From Eubacteriales bacterium (GTDB lineage Bacteria; Bacillota; Clostridia; Peptostreptococcales; Anaerovoracaceae), in the NCBI GenBank assembly GCA_028706405.1, contig JAQWBM010000002.1, positions 48,958 through 112,957 on the forward strand: DNA of 64,000 bases. Direction: 5' to 3'. The notes under the pieces were generated by a model. The model was not told where the DNA came from, made no database searches, and saw only the letters and a program-made list of their open reading frames with translations. Below, piece after piece: positions 8,510 to 17,423 of the stretch. Both the position numbers and the translations under genes were made by a program. How positions within the stretch are numbered: the stretch's first letter is position 1; every line of letters begins with the position of its first letter.

Positions 8510-9589
8510 ATGAGAAGAATAAGCATTATTATTTTAATTGTTTTATTGGTAGGTTTGGCATTCCCTTCCTATAGTATAGAAGATGTTCAGCAAGCCCCGC
8601 CTTGTGTTTCTGCACTAACGGCAATTTTAATTGAGGCAAATTCCGGAGAAGCGCTTTACGAAAAAAAAGCAGAGGAAAAAGCCTATCCTGCCAGCGTAAC
8701 TAAAATTATGACTGCGCTCCTTGCCATTGAAAACGGAGACCTGGATAAAATGGTTAAAGTATCCCAAAATGCGGTTGGAGTAGAAGGTTCTTCCATATAC
8801 CTGGAGAAAGGAGAGAGGATTACTCTGCGAGATCTGGTCTACGGTTTGATGCTGCGTTCCGGCAACGATGCTGCAATTGCAATTTCTGAGGAAATAGGCG
8901 GAAGTACTGAAAATTTTGTGATTATGATGAACAAAAGGGCTAGAGAACTGGGTGCATTGAATACGAATTTTATGAATCCGAACGGTCTTCATAATCCAGA
9001 ACACTATACCACGGCAAAAGACATGGCCATCATATCTAAAGCAGCCATGGAAAACAGCGAATTCAAGCAAGTGGCTGAAACTAAATCCTGGGTTACCGAC
9101 AGAGGAGAGGGTAAGTACAACTACTTTTATAACAAGAACAAAGTTGTCTATCAATATGATGGCGGAACAGGGATTAAAATAGGTTATACGAAGGCAGCAG
9201 GCAGAACACTTGTAGCCTCCTCTGAACGAAACGGCATGGAATTGATCTGTGTAGTTATGAATGCACCGGATTGGTTTCAGGACACGTATAAGCTAATGGA
9301 TTATGCATATAATCAATATGAGAATATGACTATCACAGATGGACAGCGTCCAATCAAAGCAGTCAAAATATTGGATGGAAATAAGGATTTTGCACTAATA
9401 GGGACAAAGGATGATGTTATCTGTCCTGTAAGAAAAGAATACGAGAGTAAGATTTCTGTCGAATATGTTTTGCAAGGTGATAAGAAGGCGCCTATTAATA
9501 GATGGCAGAAGGCAGGTCAGCTAAAAATATATGTAAATGATAATTATCTTTTTTCTGAACCCCTCTATTATATGGAAGACATAGATTAA
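8510..9589 (+). CDS. D-alanyl-D-alanine carboxypeptidase (DacF-like, secreted)
   Basis: A low-molecular-weight penicillin-binding protein that trims the terminal D-Ala from peptidoglycan stem peptides. A signal peptide occupies about residues 1-22. The catalytic motifs are SVTK (S62-K65) and SGN (117-119). The third motif, normally K-T/S-G, reads K-I-G at 223-225 (GIKIGYTKAAGR), an unusual change in the substrate-binding strand. A C-terminal beta-rich domain follows residue ~270. Length (359) fits the DacF/DacA family, often placed beside scpAB in Clostridia. The missing hydroxyl side chain could alter activity. Confidence 0.9.
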   Translation: MRRISIIILIVLLVGLAFPSYSIEDVQQAPPCVSALTAILIEANSGEALYEKKAEEKAYPASVTKIMTALLAIENGDLDKMVKVSQNAVGVEGSSIYLEKGERITLRDLVYGLMLRSGNDAAIAISEEIGGSTENFVIMMNKRARELGALNTNFMNPNGLHNPEHYTTAKDMAIISKAAMENSEFKQVAETKSWVTDRGEGKYNYFYNKNKVVYQYDGGTGIKIGYTKAAGRTLVASSERNGMELICVVMNAPDWFQDTYKLMDYAYNQYENMTITDGQRPIKAVKILDGNKDFALIGTKDDVICPVRKEYESKISVEYVLQGDKKAPINRWQKAGQLKIYVNDNYLFSEPLYYMEDID

Positions 9590-9667
9590 ATCCAATGAGA
9601 ATCCAGAGTAACAAATCAGCAGAATAATAATATCATAATATAGTAGTCAAATAAGGGGGTTAATAAA

Positions 9668-10690
9668 ATGAACTGCGATATTATGAAAGAAGCTGACAAC
9701 ACAACAAATCAAAGGTCAATGGACTGTATAGATGTAGGGTCGGAAAATTGTCCATGCTATCTGGCATTGACTGGAGATTGTTTGATCTGCAGCCGCCTTC
9801 AAGGCAAAGACTATTGCGGATGTAATTGGGCGGGTGTTTGTGTATATAATGAATTTATTCAAGGAAATAAAAAAGTAAATAATCCGAGAAAAGATTTTGA
9901 GGCGAAAATCGTTCGGAGAAAAATATATAATGAGAACCTAATCGTTTATGTACTTGATGTTGGGAAAGGATTTGCAATGAAAGTCGAACGACCGGGTTCT
10001 TATTTACTTGCACGGGCAAAAGGAGCTGAAAGCTTTTATGATATACCCTTATCCATAATGAAAACCGATGTGGAACAGGGTCATATTTATTTGGCAATCA
10101 AGGTCATATCAAGTAAAACAAAAACTTTGATTGGAGAAAATGATACTTTGCTCATCAGAGGACCATATAGGAGCGGGATTCATGGAATTTCAGCAATAGT
10201 CGGCAATAAAGCAAAAGATCAGAAGGTGTTGATCATTGGCAAAGGAATTGGAATTGCTCCCGGAGCTCTGATATCTCAATCTATAGGTACTCGTGCAAGC
10301 ATAGATATGGTAATCGACACGGAGAAAATCTGCAAAGAATTTATCAAGGATTTTATTTATCCGGCACAAGGTACAGAAAGGGTACATAATGAGGATACAG
10401 AGATCCAATATATGTCCCTGAACAATAAAGAAACGAATAATAAGCTGGAAACCTTGATGCAAAACAAGAATTATGACAGCGTAATACTTTTGGTTTCCGA
10501 TTATTATATCGGGAATCTTGGCAGTTTGGTAAAAATGGTCCTGCCGAAAGCGAATCTTGCGGTGAGCAATAATTTTCGGATCTGCTGCGGAGAAGGGCTG
10601 TGCGGCTCCTGCTCCGTTGATACCGGCAGCGGTTCAATAAAGATGTGCAAATGCCGGTTAAAAGGAGAAGAGCTTTTGAATAGCCAATAA
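9668..10690 (+). CDS. PyrK-like flavin/[2Fe-2S] electron-transfer protein with extra N-terminal cysteine cluster
   Basis: Residues ~70-340 resemble the dihydroorotate dehydrogenase electron-transfer subunit and related sulfide dehydrogenase subunits: a ferredoxin-reductase-type flavin domain, a nucleotide-binding part (LIIGKGIGIAPG) and a C-terminal cluster C307-x4-C312-x2-C315-x11-C327, the PyrK spacing for a [2Fe-2S] centre. The N-terminus carries a separate cluster of Cys at 28, 30, 38, 41, 50, 52 and 58, which I do not recognise and which probably binds zinc or a second cluster. There is no pyrD nearby, so a pyrimidine role is unlikely. The likely partner is the FAD oxidoreductase at 10934. 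Substrate unknown. Confidence 0.75.
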   Translation: MNCDIMKEADNTTNQRSMDCIDVGSENCPCYLALTGDCLICSRLQGKDYCGCNWAGVCVYNEFIQGNKKVNNPRKDFEAKIVRRKIYNENLIVYVLDVGKGFAMKVERPGSYLLARAKGAESFYDIPLSIMKTDVEQGHIYLAIKVISSKTKTLIGENDTLLIRGPYRSGIHGISAIVGNKAKDQKVLIIGKGIGIAPGALISQSIGTRASIDMVIDTEKICKEFIKDFIYPAQGTERVHNEDTEIQYMSLNNKETNNKLETLMQNKNYDSVILLVSDYYIGNLGSLVKMVLPKANLAVSNNFRICCGEGLCGSCSVDTGSGSIKMCKCRLKGEELLNSQ

Positions 10691-10933
10691 AGACGTTTCT
10701 TCTGTGTCATTTCCCTATCTCATAGAATATGCTAAAGAATAGGTGCTGCTGAACAAAACGGCAATAATGATAGTGTTTTGCTCAGACTGGATAGATACGG
10801 CATAAGCAGAGTAGAGCAGAATCACGCTGCTTTTTCAGCACCCTTCTACCTATATTGGCTCACCCAATTTGTGAAACAAATTGATGGCGAACTGAAAAAT
10901 TCTGCTATATTCATAACATATGGAGGCAACTAA
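10691..10933 (+). other. Intergenic spacer with inverted repeats
   Basis: This 243-base spacer contains no convincing gene. It holds a perfect 8-bp hairpin CAATTTGT/ACAAATTG (10865-10883) and complementary GGTGCTG...CAGCACC segments about 90 bases apart that could close a larger structure. The following gene has a TGGAGG site at 10920-10925. A structured leader RNA is possible but I cannot match it to a known class. Confidence 0.35.
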
Positions 10934-12235
10934 ATGGAGAGAGTTGTAATAATTGGAGGCGGCTGGTCTGGTTGTGCTGCTGCTTTGGCTGCGCGTAAGG
11001 CGGGAGCAGAAGTAACTTTGGTCGAAAAGACAGATATGCTTCTTGGACTAGGCAATGTAGGGGGTATCATGCGAAATAACGGCAGATTTACTGCCGCTGA
11101 AGAAAATATAGCACTTGGTGCCGATGAACTGTTTGGGATCACCGATAAGCTTTCACGGCATGTTAATATCGATTTTCCGGGTCATAAGCATGCAAGCTTA
11201 TATGATGTTATCAAGGTAGAGCCACACGTCAAACGTCTGCTTGAGGAAAAAGGCATTAACATAAAGACGATAGCAAGGGCTGTTGATGTGGTGATGGATA
11301 ACCAAAAAACATCAAACGGGGATAAATTGATGAAAGCCATTATATTGTCGGATGATACGGAAATTGCGGGGGATGTATTTGTCGAATGTACCGGATCGAC
11401 TGGTCCAATGGGAAATTGTCTTACTTACGGTAATGGATGCTGCATGTGTATTTTAAGATGCCCAGCCTTTGGACCCAGGGTAAGTATAACGCAGAAAGCT
11501 GGAATGAATGATATCATGGGGCACCGCAAGGATGGAGCCTTTGGAGCATTCAGCGGTTCCGGAAAGTTGGAAAAGTCTTCACTTTCTGATGAGATTCAAC
11601 GAGAATTAAATGAAAAGGGCGTTGTAGTGATTCCCCTTAAACCTGAAGAGGTTTCCAAAGATAAGCTGGATTTAAAGGTTTGTCAGCAATATGCTTTGAA
11701 TGAATATGCACAAAATATCGTACTGTTAGATACCGGATATGCAAAAATTATGACGCCATTTTTCCCGCTTGAAAAGCTTAGACGGGTTCCGGGTCTGGAA
11801 AATGCAAGATACGCAGATCCCTATGCGGGCGGAAAAGGTAATTCAATCCGCTACCTCTCAGTTGCGGAACGTGACGATAAGATGAGAGTGACGGGGATAG
11901 AAAATTTGCTGTGCGGAGGTGAAAAATCCGGGTTGTTTGTAGGCCACACGGAGGCGATTTCTACGGGAACTCTCGCAGGTTACAATAGTGTAAGATATCT
12001 TAAAGGTATGAGACCGCTTGAGCTTCCCAAACAAATTGCCATAGGGGATCTGATTTCATATGCCAATGATAAAATCAAGACTAAGGATGGACTTATGATG
12101 AGATATACCTTTGCCGGCTCAGAATACTTTCAAAGGATGCAGGAAAAAGGGCTTTACACCATTAATCCAGAAGTCGTGAAAAAAAGAATTAAGAAATATG
12201 ATTTGTATAATGTATATAAAGAGCCGATAATATAA
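10934..12235 (+). CDS. FAD-dependent oxidoreductase, substrate unknown
   Basis: The protein (433 residues) begins with a dinucleotide-binding fold VVIIGGGWSGCAAALAARKAG followed by an acidic strand end (TLVEKTDML), typical of GidA/TrmFO- and FAD-linked oxidoreductases. A second conserved patch is GNVGGIMRNNGRF, and the C-terminal FAD region is LLCGGEKSGLFVGHTEAISTGTLAGYN. A cysteine-rich stretch (GNGCCMCILRCPAFGPR, about residues 167-183) might hold a redox centre. It lies downstream of the PyrK-like gene on the same strand, which suggests a two-component oxidoreductase in which the upstream protein shuttles electrons. Not TrmFO itself: its tRNA-modifying motifs are not evident. Confidence 0.75.
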   Translation: MERVVIIGGGWSGCAAALAARKAGAEVTLVEKTDMLLGLGNVGGIMRNNGRFTAAEENIALGADELFGITDKLSRHVNIDFPGHKHASLYDVIKVEPHVKRLLEEKGINIKTIARAVDVVMDNQKTSNGDKLMKAIILSDDTEIAGDVFVECTGSTGPMGNCLTYGNGCCMCILRCPAFGPRVSITQKAGMNDIMGHRKDGAFGAFSGSGKLEKSSLSDEIQRELNEKGVVVIPLKPEEVSKDKLDLKVCQQYALNEYAQNIVLLDTGYAKIMTPFFPLEKLRRVPGLENARYADPYAGGKGNSIRYLSVAERDDKMRVTGIENLLCGGEKSGLFVGHTEAISTGTLAGYNSVRYLKGMRPLELPKQIAIGDLISYANDKIKTKDGLMMRYTFAGSEYFQRMQEKGLYTINPEVVKKRIKKYDLYNVYKEPII

Positions 12236-12304
12236 TTTTTTGCTAAATCACCTGCCGATTGTATGGTGTATATAATTATATTTAATAATAAAGAGGCACC
12301 TGTC

Positions 12305-12376
12305 ATATGTGTTTCCTATGGAATACGGCCGCTTACAGATAACCGGAAGCTCCAACAGTTCTACGGAAACACATAT
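12305..12376 (+). repeat. 12-bp perfect inverted repeat in the leader before the pseudouridine synthase gene
   Basis: ATATGTGTTTCC (12305-12316) is exactly complementary to GGAAACACATAT (12365-12376). Further down the same 279-base spacer is a second hairpin, GCCGTGC/GCACGGC around 12418-12433. Together they suggest a folded leader RNA ahead of the gene at 12515. An overlapping open frame has no family resemblance and I do not call it a gene. Confidence 0.5.
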
Positions 12377-12514
12377 TAGCGGCGCCTTTAAGCCTGGCAT
12401 TCCAAAAAGTAAAAGAGCCGTGCAGGCACGGCGATTGCATGACACAAAGACCTTTAACTTTTTATCGCTGTATGCTAGAATTACTATCATATCAAGGGGT
12501 AAAGGAGAACTGAA

Positions 12515-13219
12515 ATGCGTTTAAATAAATATATCGCTCAATCGGGGATTGCCAGCAGGCGAAAAGCGGACGAGCTTACTCTGCAAGGTAAGGTGAGTGT
12601 AAATGGAACCGTTATGAAGGAACCTGGGTATGACATCGTAAAAGGTGATGTGGTAGAGGTCAATGGTCAGATTGTTAAGCCTGATTCAAGGAAAGCATAT
12701 ATCATGCTGAACAAACCGAAAGGCTTCATTACTTCTGTAAATGATGAAAGAAACAGACCGACTGTTATGGAGCTTGTTTCCGATGTCGATGAAAGGCTGT
12801 ACCCAATTGGAAGGCTGGATTTCAACACTTCTGGCATGCTGCTGATGACCAATGACGGTGACCTCGCATATAAGCTTGCACACCCCAGAAACCAAATATA
12901 TAAAACTTATCGTGCAAGAGTTTCAGGACAGATTTCTGCGGAAAAACAATCCAAGCTTCGGAACGGAGTGGATATAGGCGGCTTTGTTACATCAAAAGCG
13001 ATCGTTGATGTAATTAAACAGACAGAGCGGTCTGCTATTGTCGAAATTAAAATTTTCGAGGGCAAAAATCGTCAGGTGCGAAAAATGTTTGCAGTCGTAG
13101 GCAATAAGGTTTTGGATCTGGAGCGAATAGCCATCGGAGAACTTTATCTGGGACACCTGAAGCAGGGTCATTATCGAAAACTCACACAAAAGGAAATCCA
13201 GTATCTGAAGGAATGTTGA
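12515..13219 (+). CDS. rluB: RsuA/RluB-family pseudouridine synthase
   Basis: The 234-residue enzyme has an N-terminal S4 RNA-binding domain (MRLNKYIAQSGIASRRKADEL...GKVSVNG) and a catalytic domain with the family signature YPIGRLDFNTSGMLLMTNDG, whose Asp is the nucleophile. The GKNRQVRKM segment is also diagnostic. Members modify a uridine in 23S rRNA (RluB) or 16S rRNA (RsuA); length and the common position downstream of scpAB in Firmicutes favour RluB. An AAAGGAG site precedes the ATG. Confidence 0.9.
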   Translation: MRLNKYIAQSGIASRRKADELTLQGKVSVNGTVMKEPGYDIVKGDVVEVNGQIVKPDSRKAYIMLNKPKGFITSVNDERNRPTVMELVSDVDERLYPIGRLDFNTSGMLLMTNDGDLAYKLAHPRNQIYKTYRARVSGQISAEKQSKLRNGVDIGGFVTSKAIVDVIKQTERSAIVEIKIFEGKNRQVRKMFAVVGNKVLDLERIAIGELYLGHLKQGHYRKLTQKEIQYLKEC

Positions 13220-13237
13220 GAAGCTTACCTCTGAATT

Positions 13238-13861
13238 ATGTTGGAAGAGCTGACAAATCTGAATACATGTGAATGGAAAAAAATGGATAATTTGATTACA
13301 AAACCCACCAAGCTAAGCCTTAATATTTTAAGCGAGTATATTTCAAAAGGAGATATTGCCATTGACGCCACTGCAGGGAACGGGCATGATACCTTGGCGC
13401 TGGCAAAGCTCGCAGGCAGTACGGGGAAGGTATACGCCTTTGATATTCAGAAAGCCGCAATAGACAATACGAAGGTGCTCCTTGAAAAAGAGGGCTTTCT
13501 TGACCGGTGCGAATTGATCCTTGACTCCCACCAAAGGATGGATCAACTTTTGCCCGAAAGGCTCAGGGGAAGCGTTTCGGCGGTTGTATTCAACCTCGGC
13601 TATCTTCCCGGCGGAGAAAAAGATAAAACGACACAACGTGCGGCGACTCTGCCGGCGGTGGAACAGGCGCTGTCCCTAATCAGACCCGGGGGCATCGTTG
13701 CGGCCACCATGTACGGAGGCCACCCTGCAGGAGCGGAAGAGAAAACAGCCCTGCTCCGCTTTGCAAAAGAGCTTCCCCAAACAGAATACCATGCGGCTTA
13801 TCTCTCTTTCATAAACCAGAAAAACCGACCGCCGGAACTGTTGCTGATTACAAGGAAATAG
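13238..13861 (+). CDS. mnmM: MnmM/YtqB-type SAM-dependent methyltransferase
   Basis: This class I methyltransferase of about 192-207 residues matches the YtqB family, members of which methylate 5-aminomethyl-2-thiouridine at tRNA position 34. Motif I is AIDATAGNGHDTLAL with YAFDIQ ending the next strand; the conserved VVFNLGYLPGGEK segment holds the catalytic-site residues. The likely start is uncertain: neither the ATG at 13238 nor an in-frame ATG at 13283 (MDNLITKPTKL, closer to the usual family N-terminus) has a clear ribosome binding site. Base composition is richer in G and C towards the 3' end than in neighbours. Confidence 0.82.
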   Translation: MLEELTNLNTCEWKKMDNLITKPTKLSLNILSEYISKGDIAIDATAGNGHDTLALAKLAGSTGKVYAFDIQKAAIDNTKVLLEKEGFLDRCELILDSHQRMDQLLPERLRGSVSAVVFNLGYLPGGEKDKTTQRAATLPAVEQALSLIRPGGIVAATMYGGHPAGAEEKTALLRFAKELPQTEYHAAYLSFINQKNRPPELLLITRK

Positions 13862-13893
13862 AATATAATGAATATAAGAAACGGGGTGGGTTT

Positions 13894-14349
13894 ATGAGAA
13901 AACAGGTTATTTTTTACATTGTATGGGATGTACTCCTTTACTTGATGCTGTTTGCGATCTGCAATATTGGAAATTGGATGCAGAAAGCCTATTTCAGAAT
14001 GGAGTATTCCTTTGCGGCGGGTCCTCTTTTTTTGATCGTCTCCTGGATGACGGTCGGAGCCCTGATCGGCTGGCTGGTCTTCGTCACGTCAAAATACGAA
14101 CATACCAGAAAATCAGCGGTCTTGGAGTTTGTTGTGGTCGGCGGGTTCTCCCTCTATCTGGCGTCAATATTTTTTCTCTATTTTTCACCGGTTTTCGTAA
14201 ATATGGGTCTGCTTAACCTCGTCCCGCGGTGGATGCTTCTTGACAAAACCACGATCATATTGGGAAGCATTCTCTTTGGTTATGAATTGTGCATATTTAT
14301 CATCCGAATGGTCAAATGCAGAAAGAACGCGGAACCAACCGACGATTAA
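13894..14349 (+). CDS. Small four-helix membrane protein of unknown function
   Basis: I do not recognise this 151-residue protein. Hydrophobicity shows four probable membrane segments at about residues 6-25, 42-64, 75-100 and 115-135, with a short basic and polar C-terminal tail. A GGGGTGGG site lies just before the ATG. It is separated from the MnmM-type gene by 32 bases and could be co-transcribed with it. It converges on kal. Confidence 0.7.
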   Translation: MRKQVIFYIVWDVLLYLMLFAICNIGNWMQKAYFRMEYSFAAGPLFLIVSWMTVGALIGWLVFVTSKYEHTRKSAVLEFVVVGGFSLYLASIFFLYFSPVFVNMGLLNLVPRWMLLDKTTIILGSILFGYELCIFIIRMVKCRKNAEPTDD

Positions 14350-14404
14350 TGAGACCCGGACCCTTCACCGATGGGAAAACGATGTCAAAACATATGTCTA
14401 TTTT

Positions 14405-14510
14405 CTTTTGCTGCTCTTTGAAGTCACGCAGATGCCTTCCGCCTTGCATATTACGATAGGTTCAGATTATCTGCTGTTGAAGGACTTATATCCGTAATTG
14501 AGGAAATGAC
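14405..14510 (-). repeat. Diverged, frameshifted second copy of the 3' end of kal
   Basis: The segment 14405-14510 repeats 14521-14630, the last ~40 codons of kal, at an offset of 120 bases in its upstream part and 116 in its downstream part. A 23-base core (14441-14463 and 14557-14579) is identical; the rest is roughly two-thirds identical by eye. The 4-base difference shifts the frame in this copy, producing the present stop of kal at 14451. In the shifted frame the copy would read [13 protein letters not shown], matching the normal tail [13 protein letters not shown]. Confidence 0.8.
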
Positions 14511-14903
14511 GTTTTTGTTTCTTTGGAGCTCCTTTGGTATTACACAGATACCCTTTGCCTTGCATATTACGATAGGTTCGTCAAGAAAATCTGCTGCGGA
14601 AGGATTTATATCAGGTCTTGCAGCAATGACCTTCCTGGCTTCAAACCGCATTTTTCTTGAAGTATTTCCCACCTCATAAATTTCGCCGAATGCTTCAACA
14701 AAATCACCTGCGTAAACAGGGGCAAGGAATTGAATTTCCGTATACTTCAACAATAAGCCCTCATCTCCATCCGATTTGATTAGTAACTCTGTTGCAACAT
14801 CTCCGAACAAATGGACCACATGTGCTCCATCCACAAGACCTCCGCCATAATGTGTGTCTTTGTGTGATATTCTTAACCGGATCATAGAAGTAATTTTTTC
14901 CAT
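14451..14903 (-). CDS. kal: 3-aminobutyryl-CoA ammonia-lyase, with an added C-terminal tail
   Basis: Kal is a hotdog-fold lyase that removes ammonia from L-3-aminobutyryl-CoA to give crotonyl-CoA in lysine fermentation. The N-terminal [27 protein letters not shown] and [17 protein letters not shown] segments are characteristic. The normal family end is about KELQRNK (residue ~130), but here the frame runs ~20 residues into a diverged copy of its own tail before stopping after a frameshift. The ATG has a GGGGAGAG site. The gene is divergent from kdd. A GC-rich hairpin with four Ts in the leader (14917-14943) could attenuate transcription. Confidence 0.87.
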   Translation of the reverse strand: MEKITSMIRLRISHKDTHYGGGLVDGAHVVHLFGDVATELLIKSDGDEGLLLKYTEIQFLAPVYAGDFVEAFGEIYEVGNTSRKMRFEARKVIAARPDINPSAADFLDEPIVICKAKGICVIPKELQRNKNVISSITDISPSTADNLNLS

Positions 14904-15055
14904 AAAACTCTCCCCTAAAACCCGCCGCCTAAAGAGGTGCGGGATATCTTTGTTTCGTTATATTTTGGATGATTTCGCAGAATTACATACGGTTAAATCA
15001 CATATTTTTTTATTATGTAGGAAGAATACTAATATTCACTTGGAGGATAATGAAT

Positions 15056-16081
15056 ATGAAAGAAGGATGCCCATATGGTACTCATAGAGTAATCTCACCA
15101 AAAGGAGTATTGCCGCAGCCTGCTGATATTATTGATAATACAATAGAGATTTATGATAATGAAATCCTGATCGACGTTCGAACATTGAATCTTGATTCTG
15201 CCAGTTTTACGCAAATAAAAAAGCAGGCAAAAGGTGACATAGAAGAAATGAAAAAAATTATGATGGGAATCGCCGCAATCGCGGGAAAGCTTAAGAACCC
15301 TGTTACGGGCTCGGGAGGGATGCTCATCGGTACTGTTGAAAAAATCGGGTCTGCATATAAGGGCAGCCTTAGGGTTGGCGACAAAATAGCTACGCTCGTT
15401 TCCCTTTCTCTGACACCTTTGGTAATCGATGAAATATTGGCAATAAGACCTGAGATCGATCATGTTGACATCAAAGGGAAGGCTATCCTGTTTCAGAGTG
15501 GTATTTATGCCGTTCTGCCCGATGATCTTCCGGAAAACCTAGCACTGTCTATACTTGACGTTGCCGGAGCTCCTGCCCAGACCGCAAGACTTGTTCAATC
15601 CGGCGATACCGTAGTAGTAATAGGCGGCGGAGGAAAGTCGGGACTGTTTTGTTTGTATGAAGCCAAAAAAAGAGCCGGCATAACCGGAAAGGTCATTTGT
15701 ATCGACAGAAGCGAAAAAAGTGTGAACAGAGCCAGTATGCTTGGACTTGCCGATGAATATATAGCAGCAGATGCTACCGATGCTCTTGATATTTATAATG
15801 AGGTTATGGAATTGACAGGAGGAAGGCTTGCAGATATTGTAATCAACTGTGTAAATATGGAAAATACAGAAATGGCAAGTATTTTAGCGGCTAAGGATAA
15901 AGGCACCATATATTTCTTCAGCATGGCAACCAGTTTTACAAAGGCCGCCCTTGGTGCTGAAGGCGTGGGCAAAGATGTGAATATGATCGTAGGCAATGGA
16001 TACTGTAAAGGGCATGTCGAAATAGCGCTTCAGATATTGAGGGAATGTGAGGGGTTAAAACAGGTATTAAATTCAAAATGA
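15056..16081 (+). CDS. kdd: L-erythro-3,5-diaminohexanoate dehydrogenase
   Basis: Kdd oxidatively deaminates 3,5-diaminohexanoate to 3-keto-5-aminohexanoate with NAD(P)+. The N-terminus MKEGCPYGTHRVISPKGVLP is the family hallmark, and a Rossmann motif follows at VVVIGGGGKSGLFCLYEAKK with a downstream acidic IDRS. I chose the ATG at 15056 because GGAGG at 15042-15046 sits nine bases before it and it gives the usual ~341 residues; the open frame extends 29 codons further upstream without support. It heads the kdd-kamABCDE operon. Confidence 0.94.
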   Translation: MKEGCPYGTHRVISPKGVLPQPADIIDNTIEIYDNEILIDVRTLNLDSASFTQIKKQAKGDIEEMKKIMMGIAAIAGKLKNPVTGSGGMLIGTVEKIGSAYKGSLRVGDKIATLVSLSLTPLVIDEILAIRPEIDHVDIKGKAILFQSGIYAVLPDDLPENLALSILDVAGAPAQTARLVQSGDTVVVIGGGGKSGLFCLYEAKKRAGITGKVICIDRSEKSVNRASMLGLADEYIAADATDALDIYNEVMELTGGRLADIVINCVNMENTEMASILAAKDKGTIYFFSMATSFTKAALGAEGVGKDVNMIVGNGYCKGHVEIALQILRECEGLKQVLNSK

Positions 16082-16093
16082 AAGGAAGACATT

Positions 16094-17353
16094 ATGTCAG
16101 AAAGCAGAAAATGGAAAGATATAGATGCATGGAAAGACATTTCGGACGCACAATGGGATGATTGGAAATGGCAGGTGAGCCATAGAATTACAACTGTTGA
16201 AGAGCTGAAAAAAATCATCAATCTTACACCGCAGGAAGAAAAGGACATCAATGATACGTTAGAAAGCTTTCGACTTGGAATTACTCCCTATTATGCGTCT
16301 TTGATGGATGCAGATAATCCCAGATGTCCCATAAGGATGCAGGCTGTCCCGGTTATTGCAGAAACTCAACGGAGTAAAGCTGACATGATTGATCCGCTTC
16401 ATGAGGACAAGGACTCTCCGGCGCCCGGACTGACACACCGATATCCGGACAGAGTTTTACTGCTGATTACTGATCAGTGCTCTATGTATTGCAGACATTG
16501 CACCAGGAGAAGATTAGCCGGTGAAAAAGACGGCGCCAGAAGCAAGGACGACATTAACCAGTGTATTGCGTATATTAAGAAAACCCCTCAGGTGAGGGAT
16601 GTACTCCTTTCCGGCGGTGATTGTCTTCTTGTTAATGACAGAGTATTGGAATACATCATCAGCGAATTGCGAAAGATACCACATGTGGAGATTATAAGGC
16701 TGGGCTCCAGGACCCCGGTAGTTATGCCGCAGAGAATTACTGACGATTTGGTGAATATGCTGAAGAAGTATCATCCGGTATGGCTGAATACACATTTCAA
16801 TAATCCGAAAGAAATAACACCGGAGGCTATGGAAGCGTTAAGAAAACTTGCCGATGCAGGGATACCTCTCGGGAATCAAACAGTACTTTTGCGTGGTGTC
16901 AATGACTGTCCGCATATCATGCGGGAGCTGGTTCACTGTTTAACTAAAAACAGAGTACGGCCGTATTACATCTATCAATGCGACCTTTCGCTGGGCATAG
17001 AGCACTTCAGAACTCCCGTTTCAAAAGGAATTGAGATAATTGAAAGCTTGAGAGGCCATACCTCAGGTTATGCCATACCGACATTTGTAGTGGATGCACC
17101 CGGAGGCGGCGGAAAAATCCCGGTTATGCCGCAGTACGTTATTTCTCAGTCTCCGGATAAGGTTATCCTGCGAAATTATGAAGGTGTCATTGCAACTTAT
17201 ACCGAACCGACAAACATTCCGAAGCAGGAATGCATTTGTGATTATTGCACCGGCAAAAAGAAATACCAATATGAGGGTGTCGCGGGCTTGCTTCAGGGAG
17301 AAAGAATGTCCATGGAGCCCCAAGGTCTGCTTAGACACGAAAGGAACAAATAA
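16094..17353 (+). CDS. kamA: Lysine 2,3-aminomutase
   Basis: KamA is a radical-SAM, PLP-dependent enzyme that converts L-lysine to L-beta-lysine, the first step of lysine fermentation. The 419-residue protein shows the CxxxCxxC iron-sulfur motif CSMYCRHC (C129, C133, C136), the SGGDCLLV segment that helps bind SAM, and the PLP-lysine region [16 protein letters not shown]-terminal cysteines CICDYC match the zinc-binding end of the clostridial enzyme. It follows kdd by 12 bases with an AAAGGA site. Confidence 0.97.
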   Translation: MSESRKWKDIDAWKDISDAQWDDWKWQVSHRITTVEELKKIINLTPQEEKDINDTLESFRLGITPYYASLMDADNPRCPIRMQAVPVIAETQRSKADMIDPLHEDKDSPAPGLTHRYPDRVLLLITDQCSMYCRHCTRRRLAGEKDGARSKDDINQCIAYIKKTPQVRDVLLSGGDCLLVNDRVLEYIISELRKIPHVEIIRLGSRTPVVMPQRITDDLVNMLKKYHPVWLNTHFNNPKEITPEAMEALRKLADAGIPLGNQTVLLRGVNDCPHIMRELVHCLTKNRVRPYYIYQCDLSLGIEHFRTPVSKGIEIIESLRGHTSGYAIPTFVVDAPGGGGKIPVMPQYVISQSPDKVILRNYEGVIATYTEPTNIPKQECICDYCTGKKKYQYEGVAGLLQGERMSMEPQGLLRHERNK

Positions 17354-17423
17354 CGGGTACACCTCCTGACGCGGCTCAACAGTTTTTGTAAAAGCCAGGC
17401 GTGTGCTCAAGTAGGAGAAAAAG

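Noticed and set aside
12395..12490. Possible c-di-GMP riboswitch (ACACAAAGACC resembles part of the GEMM core)
   Set aside because: The GNRA loop, receptor and paired P1/P2 elements of the GEMM consensus are not present in the right order.
12309..12524. 71-codon open frame overlapping the start of the pseudouridine synthase gene
   Set aside because: It runs through the inverted repeats, has no ribosome site and no recognisable protein character.
14854..15055. Longer upstream start for kdd (29 extra residues)
   Set aside because: The extension has no ribosome site and is not part of the family; GGAGG at 15042 and the MKEGCPYGTHR start decide for 15056.
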